The notes beneath the pieces are model-generated. The model worked only from the letters and a program-made list of their open reading frames with translations. It had not been told where the DNA came from and made no database searches. 64,000 nucleotides of DNA. Origin: Gaeumannomyces sp. JS-464. Taxonomy: Eukaryota > Ascomycota > Sordariomycetes > Magnaporthales > Magnaporthaceae. Within the stretch, counting starts at the first letter, position 1, and each line of letters begins with the position of its first letter. The translations under genes and the position numbers were made by a program. Below are positions 57,150 to 64,000 of this stretch, one piece after another. The DNA lies in the NCBI GenBank assembly GCA_002197995.1, contig NGZR01000001.1, positions 1,860,001 through 1,924,000 on the forward strand. Reading direction: 5' to 3'.

Positions 57150-58739
57150 TGTGCTCGGTAGGTTGGTTTGATAGGTACGGGGTCGATATGGATAAAAAAA
57201 AATAGACTTAAACAGTCAATTGCTTTGTAGAGGTGTATGGTGTAGTGTAAAGGGTTGCGGTGTGATTAGGACTGGATAAGGAATAAAGGGGGAGAGCGGT
57301 CTTTTATAAACGAACGGATCTGATCTCCTTTGCCTCACGAGGATCCAGTGGGCGAAGTGAACTGCCAACGGTCGAGGGCGCGTAATCGCTTCTATCACCT
57401 TTCTAAAGGAGGGCGCTACCATTACAAGGTTGCTTGTACTGGTTAACATTTTGGAACTCGGGTTCGATAAACCAATAATATGTCCCACGAACCAGTCAGC
57501 ACGGTCAGGCTACTCCAGAACGAGCAGCCGCAAACGGCGCGTAACTGGAAGGTGAGTATCAAGGCACGTAGGGCGGATAAGCAGTAGTCAAGGCAAGATG
57601 GTATTCAGGGTAGAGAAACAGGCTAAAGGCCGGCCCTGGGAGATCTGCTATCTAATGTGGCCTGGGGGGCCCGTGCGTGAGGCCTGGTCACGTGACCCCT
57701 GGGTGCCGTGACAGTGAGTGATGTTTACGTGCTCTAATTAATTGCATGGAAACTGACCAGCTCTATGGCCCTTATGTGTGGTAACCGCTATACGACAGTT
57801 CGGGAGCAGTATGTTTTGCTAGCATGACTCCATATCCAAGCCATGTCCTTTCTGGCGGCCAACGCCTGGCGCTTATTGTGTAACTAGATCCACATGGTAA
57901 CTGTAGCGATTGAGATGAACCTACGCCACACACCCCACAAAAGGGTACGATGCCAAGTCACGACGTGTGGCTCGACATTGAGGTTCATATAGGCGCGTGC
58001 GACGTCGACCGCAGCCGACCGTCACAGTAACAGCACCTCAGTTGTGTCCGAACCAGCCGGTCAGCCTGCCTCAATACTGTTTGTCCAGTCCCTGTTCGGT
58101 CGGAAAAAGCAGCCGCCCAAGGAAGATGCATTTCGTCTCCATATGCTCGCCCATCTGCTTCTAGGCAGCTTGGTACCCAAGGGCAGGTACTTCCACAAGA
58201 TGACCTAGGTACAACCATTATCACCATTCTTATCCCCGTAGTGCCATGGGGGCATACCTACTGACCTTAGCAGTAGACGTGGGCCCGTGTTTGGATGGGC
58301 GCTTCACATCCACGCAGTTGTTGATCTTTCCCCTCCACCTCGTCGGCCTCTTGCAGTCATACGATATGCGCGCTTACACCCTTCCGTGTCCTTCTGATAT
58401 TTCGGTCAACTTACAATACACAAAATCGTGCGGCGTAATCGTTGGCTTCTTCCACGGGCCCGTCGCGCGCGCGTTTGGCCGTGTGATAGGTTCCCATGAC
58501 GATGCACTTCAGTGTTGGTTTTACGGAGGGCCGAGGGCCACTTTGTTAGGCCGTATTGAGGTTGAGCGTTTGCCAATGTGCCTGCACAGAAGTCCACGGC
58601 TGCAGCTAAGTAGGAGGAGTGGCGGGCCCGCAAGGACCTCCACAGCCAACCCGATTCTGCAAGCCCTGACCGCCTGGATCGCGTGGGTCGGGTGCAACGC
58701 ACCAAGCCCTCCCTTTTACGCCTAACTCTAGGTACTCAA
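57150..58739. other. about 1.6 kb without a supportable gene
   Basis: Contains the upstream region of the preceding gene and a CACGTG palindrome near 57,689. The plus frame at 58,246-58,725 has no domain and no plausible neighbours. Confidence 0.4.
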
Positions 58740-58753
58740 TTCTACCGCCTATT

Positions 58754-59384
58754 CTACTGCAGCCTTTGACTCTTTAGCAGGCCTAGATCCGTTACACCCG
58801 GACGGGGTGGCCCCAGCCATTCCAGGTTTTCCAGTGGCGACGGACGGCAAAAAGTGCACGCAGTGCGGGTACATACGACGGAGCAAGGAGCATATCCAGA
58901 AGCGTTGCCGGGACGCGCGCGAGATGGCACCGGCAGGGCAGACACCCGGCAGCAGTGGAGACGTCAACACGGGCGGCGGGAGCGGCGGCGACACGCAGGA
59001 GGCGATCAAGACGTCGTGTGCACGGTTCAAAAGGCGGTCAAGGAAACGGCCGCGTCGATCCACGAGCAGTCGCGGTGGTCTGCCAACCAATGGGTTAAGA
59101 GGACGGGGTTGGGCGCGGTATTGCACGGGCTCGACCGCGAATGGTTGGCCGCGACGGTCAGGGCGCCGGTGCCGGTCGAGCGGAGAAGGGCCACAGGGGA
59201 CGACGAGGAAAGGGACGAGGAGGAGGACGGGGAGGAGGAGGCCAAAAGAGAAGGGGCATTGGTCATGGCCATGTTGGCAGTCGAGTGGGTGGTTTGGTGG
59301 GCACAGAAGGCGTCGCGCGCAGCGGTGGTGGGGTCGGCAGCGGTGCATTTCATCGAGCGGCGCGAGGCGGGCGGCAAGAAGTAA
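58754..59384 (+). pseudogene. OrsD/DUF3505-like zinc-finger protein fragment
   Basis: A first frame encodes a zinc-finger segment KCTQCGYIRRSKEHIQKRC (58,853-58,908) preceded by PDGVAPAIPGFPV. After a frame change at about 58,950-59,030 a second frame encodes SIHEQSRWSANQWVKRTGL, a Glu/Asp-rich linker, WAQKASRAAVVG and ERREAGG before a stop at 59,384. The order of a DG..C..CGYI finger, W..WVKR and ERREVGG-like blocks fits the DUF3505 family of fungal accessory proteins (OrsD-like). It lacks both the N-terminal finger and the long C-terminal region. Confidence 0.55.
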
Positions 59385-59499
59385 TCTCTTTCCTACAAGG
59401 TATAGCGAATAACAGACACACGAAAACGGGATCACACATACTCCCGGGACAGCGTCTCCGGGCGCGGAAAGGCACAGCCCTAGATGATCTCTCGCTTCG

Positions 59500-59710
59500 C
59501 TACAAGTCTTGTCACCGTCGTTCCGCCGGCGGCCATGAGCCTTCGCCAAGTGCCGCACGACGAGGCCGCTGCTTGTCGTCTGGTACTCGCAGTGGCGGCA
59601 GCCAGCGCCGGCGGGCGAGGCCAGACCCAGGTGAGCCGGCGACCAATCAGGCGGAAGAGGCAGGGCCTGCTGCGCCAGCAAGACGGCCTGGAGACCAAGA
59701 GTAATCTGGT
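59500..59710 (-). pseudogene. second DUF3505-like zinc-finger piece, opposite strand
   Basis: On the minus strand GCRHCEYQTTSSGLVVRHLAKAHG forms a perfect C-x2-C-x12-H-x4-H finger (59,530-59,600), preceded by LPLPPDWSPAHLGL. It resembles the first finger of DUF3505 proteins. It lies 3' of, and inverted relative to, the fragment at 58,754-59,384, which keeps only the second finger. Could be a rearranged piece of the same gene or of a second copy. Confidence 0.4.
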
Positions 59711-60288
59711 TCCCGGTTCGCTCCCAGGTGCCAGAATCGGCAGAGCTCCCCAAACTTTGGGGCTGATTCGCGCAGCCGCTTGGTTGGGTCCCCCGCGGCA
59801 GAATGTGTTCTCCCTCAGTGCTTTCTCCCTCACCGTCGCCCCGATCCTGGCCTTCTCCTTGCGGCTAAACCGCGTCCGGGCGCTGCTTGTCAAGATCAGC
59901 CCTTCGCTCTAGTGTAGCAATAGCTGGGCCTGATCATCGCTTGTTGAGGGCCACGCATCAGGATTTCCCCTAGCCCCCATGTGTCTAAGGCATCCTCTGG
60001 GCACGCAACCAGATCCAGCCTGCGGGTGGGCTTGCACTGCAACAACTCTGAGGTCGTTTTCCCCCGCTCCCACCCCACATGAAACGCGAATAACGGCCCC
60101 CTCGCCATATCTCCAATCTACAATCTACGTCGATTCCACCAAAGAGCCACATGGGGTGAATAAAATGGGGGGATTACCATCTCTTGGCCCACTTGCTCTA
60201 GTGAGCAGCACGGTATCCAGAGGCGTGTCGAGATGGAAGGGGTGTATTGGCCCGCAGTGTCCCTGGGCGGAGGAAAGAAGACACGGGG
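59711..60288. other. no supportable gene
   Basis: About 580 bp with short overlapping frames only. Confidence 0.4.
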
Positions 60289-62983
60289 CTAGGAACCGCG
60301 CGGCCGGGCCGGGCGGCCAAGGGTCATCGAGAGGCCGGCTTCGCAGGCCGCCTCGTTGCTGAGAAAGGGCGCCATCTCGTAAACGAGATCGAGGATGCCG
60401 GCCGAATCCTTGAGGCACTCACTGATGGAGCCGGCTGATGACCGAAACGAGACTCGATAGAGTTCGACGTCTTCGGGGCGCCAGTAGAGAAACGTGAAGG
60501 AGTCGCAGCATCCACCGAGTTTCTGGAGCATTCCAGCCGCATCCGCAAGGCTTTCCAGTATCTCGCAGGTGTCGGACTCCATGTCGTCGAGCTCGTTGAC
60601 GGCCTTTGGGCCTTCATCGAAGCTCCCGTGCCCCAGCTCGGTCTCGGCTCTCCCATTTGCGGCCGGCCTCACCCCTGCTAACCCGCACAGGTACTCAATG
60701 CTCTGTCGTGCAGTGAAAGCTGGGCCGTCGCCGCCCGGGTCTTCTGCCAGTAAAATTTATCTCTTCCTTCTCCTGTATATGTGGTGCTGTTGGAGACTGG
60801 ACCTGGCCGTGGTTGTGAACGCAAGGGGCTTGGTGATGGCCATGAACAAGTGAGGATCCAGGAGGGAGTGAAACAGGCCGAAAAACCCAGGGTCCGTAGA
60901 TTTCCCTTTGCAACAGCTCGTTGGCAATTTCTGAGGAGAGGTATCCAAGGTCTTCAACTCTTCCAGCCAAGAGTATTACTCCGAGGCAACCTGCTGAAAG
61001 GACTGGGCCAGCAGTGTGTGTATCCATTGGCGGTCTCGAGAAGCCAGTGCTGCTCGGGGATCTGCTACGGGGGCGGGGCTCTGAGGTTGGCCACTGCCGG
61101 CTTCCGGGCCTGGTTCGTGGCCAACGGTTCCGGGGACTTCCGGCGGGGTCGGTTTGCCGCTGCGTCGCTCGGTATCTTTCTTTCCCGGCATATCCTCGGG
61201 CTTCGCTTGAGACAAAAGGTCTTCTGCGTCCGACAGGGCCAAACGGCCGCACTCCGACCTGGCGTCCTCCTGCTTGTCCAGCGCCCCGAGTAGGATACTC
61301 CACATGGCCGCCGTGTGCGGCTTCGTGTCGACAATGTCCCAGTCGGACCCGTCGTCGGCGGCCGGACCCGCACCACCACCGACTGCCGAGGGGGGCAGGG
61401 GCAAGAGCTCGTCGTTGAGCAGCTGCAGGCGTTCTAGGCCAACCTTGGAGTGGCCAAACGAGACCATCTGTATGACGGTGTGACTGTTCTGGCGGCCGCG
61501 GCCTCTTGCTGTGGGCGTATAAAGGACTTGATCTTGTCGGCGACCCCCAGGGTCTTGTCCCTCAACTGCAGCAGCTGAGTCTTACCGCCGCCTCCGCCCC
61601 ACTCGCCAGCCGTCAGGATGTAGACGTTTGTCCCGCTAGGGCTGCCGCCCAAACCGGGCAGCCTGGCCAGGAACCGGCCCGGTCGGTGGCCCGTTACGCC
61701 GGGACGACGACGCCGCCACCGCCGCCGAGGTGCGCCAACGGCGGCGACCCTGGCAGTTGCGACTTCTTGTCGAGCACGTCCTCCGGTATGGCCGAGACGG
61801 CTTGAGCCATGCCTTGGTGCCAATGTTGGGCACCCGCCCAGCCCGGTTGGCCTTTAGGAGCCGGACCAAGTCCGTCGCGGTTAATAGCCCTGGCCGCCGT
61901 GATGATGGCGCTTAGCGCTTTTTGCACGTCTTTCGCGTGACAGAGCATATTCGAGTAGTCGTTGACTAGGAGGATCTGTTTTCGGTTAGTTGGATTTCAG
62001 GACAGACCACAGAAGGGGAGGGGGACTGGTTATTACCTGATCTCGTCCGTCGAGCACGTGCTTAACCTCCTCCAGGAACTGTCCATGACTGGCCGGCACT
62101 TGTTTTGGAGCTTCTTGCTGCACCAGTTGTTACAGATGTATTCCACCGTTACAAGGGGGTGCTTGGCTGGCCTGCTCGGCTCGGGGCTGGTTCGGCCGCT
62201 TCCGGCCCAGGATGCAGCAGTGCGGCGCGACCGAATCGGACTCTGATCTTCTCCTCGGTCGATGCTGTGTTCCCGCGGGCAGCCCTGCGATACTGGGGTC
62301 TTGTTCCTGTGTTGCGGGAGGCGTTGGCAACCCCACCGTGGGCGACGCCGCGGCGGCGGTGTGTAACGCTGTCGTCCAGCCCGCCGCCTTGTCCGCCGTG
62401 GTGTAGTCGTGGAAGAGGGCTTTTGACTGGTCGCGCGAGAGCGGCAGCTTGCCGTTGTTGAGCCCCCTGTCCTGGAACAGACCCACCATGAGCGATGGGT
62501 ACGAGTGCCTGTCGTTGGACATCTTGACGAGCGTCGAGTGCGTCCAGAGTAGGTTCTCCCGCACCATATCCGAGGGGATGCCGACCCCCGGCTCCCGGAA
62601 AAGGCATGAGACCCGGGCGTTGTCCCAGTACTCCTACAGTGAGCTGTAGGGCACAAAGTTGGGGGCCTTTGCCTCGCCGCCCTGTCGGTCCTCTGGTGCA
62701 GGCGGGTGCCCTCTCGCTGGGCAGTCTCGATCCACGCCTTGGAGTCCCTGTACGCGTTGGCCAGTCGAGAGGTTCCGCGGGCCACACCGACATGCTGTCG
62801 CGTCGCCAAAGGTTGGTGGAATCCGAGCGTTATGTGGCTGTAAGAGGGAAGGATCAGCGGTGTAGGTCTGAGTTACAAGAGTGCTGTTGGGCAGCGTGCC
62901 CTTTGCTGCGTATGGCACGCCCTATGCATTGGGGCAAAACAAGGCAACCAGGCAAAGAGCACCAGCGAGCCCAAAGAGCCGCA
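60289..62983 (-). pseudogene. decayed secreted-protein gene(s), family not recognised
   Basis: The ATG at 62,983 begins MRLFGLAGALCLVALF, a clear signal peptide, but codon 21 is TAG, just where cleavage would occur. Downstream minus-strand coding pieces lie in changing frames: DSKAWIETAQREGT (about 62,730), KAPNFVPYSSL (62,660), a 145-codon stretch at 62,567-62,130 with SNDRHSYPSLMVGLFQDRGL, ICNNWCSKKLQNKC (62,150-62,090), AKDVQKALSAIITAARAINR (61,940), SDWDIVDTKPHTAAMW (61,335) and a last open frame at 60,672-60,289 (ESLADAAGMLQKLGGCCDSF). Some changes may be introns (one GTAACT..TTACAG candidate near 62,880-62,840). It may be one long gene or two. Its neighbour is a LysM gene in the same direction. 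Confidence 0.4.
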
Positions 62984-63124
62984 TGTGGGGACAGGACGGA
63001 CAGCGGTAGGTGGGACGTGGATCAGGTAGGTAAAATACGTGCAGCGTCGGGGTTCGCCCAATACCGAGGACATGCAGAATCTGCTGAAGGGATCCATGAA
63101 GAAGGCAGGGGTTATATAGAATGG

Positions 63125-64000
63125 TCACTGTGGTCCGTGCTGAACGCCCGGCCACTCCCATTCGGTGCTTGGCCCCGCGGGTGCTGTTGTTGTTGGCCTT
63201 GTGGAGCTGTGCCCAGGGCGGCCCGAGTACGTATTGATGTCGCCGACGGCCTGGACGCAGTAGCTTTCCGGGCGAAGAGGTTGGTGCAGTTCTCTTTGAT
63301 GGCCGGGTTGAGCGTCACAAAGTCGGGCAGGGAGATGCCGTACTTGAGGCGGAGCTGGTTGCAGTATTCGCCGGGCAGGACGAGGTGGTATTTTGCACAG
63401 CAGTCCGTGGTGCCGCCGGGGACGGGAACTGCGGTGGCCCCTGTCCCGGGGCCGCTCGTGATGCTGACGTTGGCAGGCGGATCCCACTGATGGCCCGGTG
63501 CGGACACGCACAAGGTGCTACCGCTCATCTTGGCCAGGGTGAGGCAGCCGAGGTTGAGAATAGGGTTCCAGGCCTTGAGCTGCGGCTCGGTGATGTTGGC
63601 CGCGCGTGCGATGGCGGCGCAGCTCGTCTCGTTCTACCCAACCATGTACACGCTGTACTTGTTGGCGATGCAGAGGGTCGCCCCGCTGGCCGGGGAGTCG
63701 GAACACCAGGCGCTCAGCATACTGTTGTCATCGACGAACCAGCCTGTGCCGATAGACTGCGACTGCTAGACAGAGGCACGTGACCCCCGCATTGACTGTA
63801 GGTGATCCCCGCGCAGGTTGGCGTCGGCCGCCCGCCCTACCCGGGACCCGGGGTCGTGGGAAACCGAGGGTAGACGTGGCCAGCGGCATGTCGGCCACGC
63901 CGCAACTAGACGTGAGCAACTTGTACAGCTCCGTGGACGATAGGCGGGCCCCCTCGTACCACGGCGGCCCGGCCTCCATGCGTAGCCGCTTCACGAAGCA
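63125..64000 (-). pseudogene. secreted LysM-domain protein, partial and frameshifted
   Basis: Coding starts beyond the window edge. Pieces in order are: PPWYEGARLSSTELYKLLTS with CGVADMPL (63,960-63,880); a first LysM start (VNAGVTC, 63,795); after a shift SIGTGWFVDDNSMLSAWCSD and ATLCIANKYSVYMVG, then a TAG at about 63,637; NETSCAAIARAANITEPQLK and AWNPILNLGCL (second LysM, 63,630-63,550); and YHLVLPGEYCNQLRLKYGIS (third LysM, about 63,390-63,280), with a final shift near 63,262 before YCVQAVGDINTYS and a stop at 63,125. LysM proteins bind chitin oligomers and often mask hyphae from host receptors. At least two shifts and one stop break this copy. Confidence 0.7.

Noticed and set aside
58749..59753. 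334-codon minus-strand ORF as one protein
   Set aside because: Only its first part (59,500-59,710) has a plausible zinc finger. The rest is antisense to the DUF3505-like plus-strand fragment.

Overview
The window looks like a repeat-choked, probably subtelomeric or pericentromeric accessory region of a filamentous ascomycete, most likely a Sordariomycete-like fungus. The reasons are Tad1/I-like LINEs, Fot1/pogo DNA transposons and a chromovirus-type Ty3/Gypsy element, dense C-to-T/G-to-A decay of repeats resembling RIP, short GT..AG introns with GCTAAC-type branch sites, and fungal accessory gene families (HET domain, SESB/PGAP1-like hydrolase, OrsD/DUF3505 zinc finger, LysM secreted protein). 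No tRNA, rRNA, CRISPR array or bacterial-type operon is visible.

Layout. 1-9,755: a solo-LTR-like repeat (LTR-A1), a decayed LINE (L1) and, directly head-to-tail after it, a much better preserved 6.2 kb LINE (L2). 9,756-12,179: host DNA with one open frame and one broken gene half. 12,180-19,521: a 1.2 kb non-autonomous element (B1) with a perfect 14 bp target duplication, then a third LINE (L3) abutting it. 19,522-32,259: a 12.7 kb low-repeat island with a tandem duplication, a host gene split by a pogo transposon, a frameshifted HET gene, a second B element (B2) and an SESB-hydrolase gene cut short beside B2. 32,260-52,420: two LINEs on the minus strand (L4, L5). L5 is split by a Gypsy element (38,749-46,550), a pogo element (47,077-48,933) and two more LTR-A copies, each with readable target duplications. 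52,930-64,000: a different small solo LTR, a spliced membrane-protein gene, a SANT-like fragment, a spliced unknown gene, DUF3505 fragments and a minus-strand cluster of decayed secreted-protein genes including a LysM protein.

The strongest inference is structural. The target-site sequence on the 5' side of L3 reappears on the 3' side of L4, and the one on the 5' side of L4 reappears, more weakly, on the 3' side of L3. Recombination between these inverted LINEs, inverting the 12.7 kb island, would explain this. Undoing the inversion also brings two halves of one reading frame (11,842-12,179 minus and about 32,150-32,259 plus) back together at the insertion point.

Most genes outside the repeats carry single-base frameshifts. 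Either the region is a gene graveyard or the assembly holds homopolymer-length errors; L2/L3 comparison suggests at least some of the latter. All identities come from reading the sequence; no database search was run.
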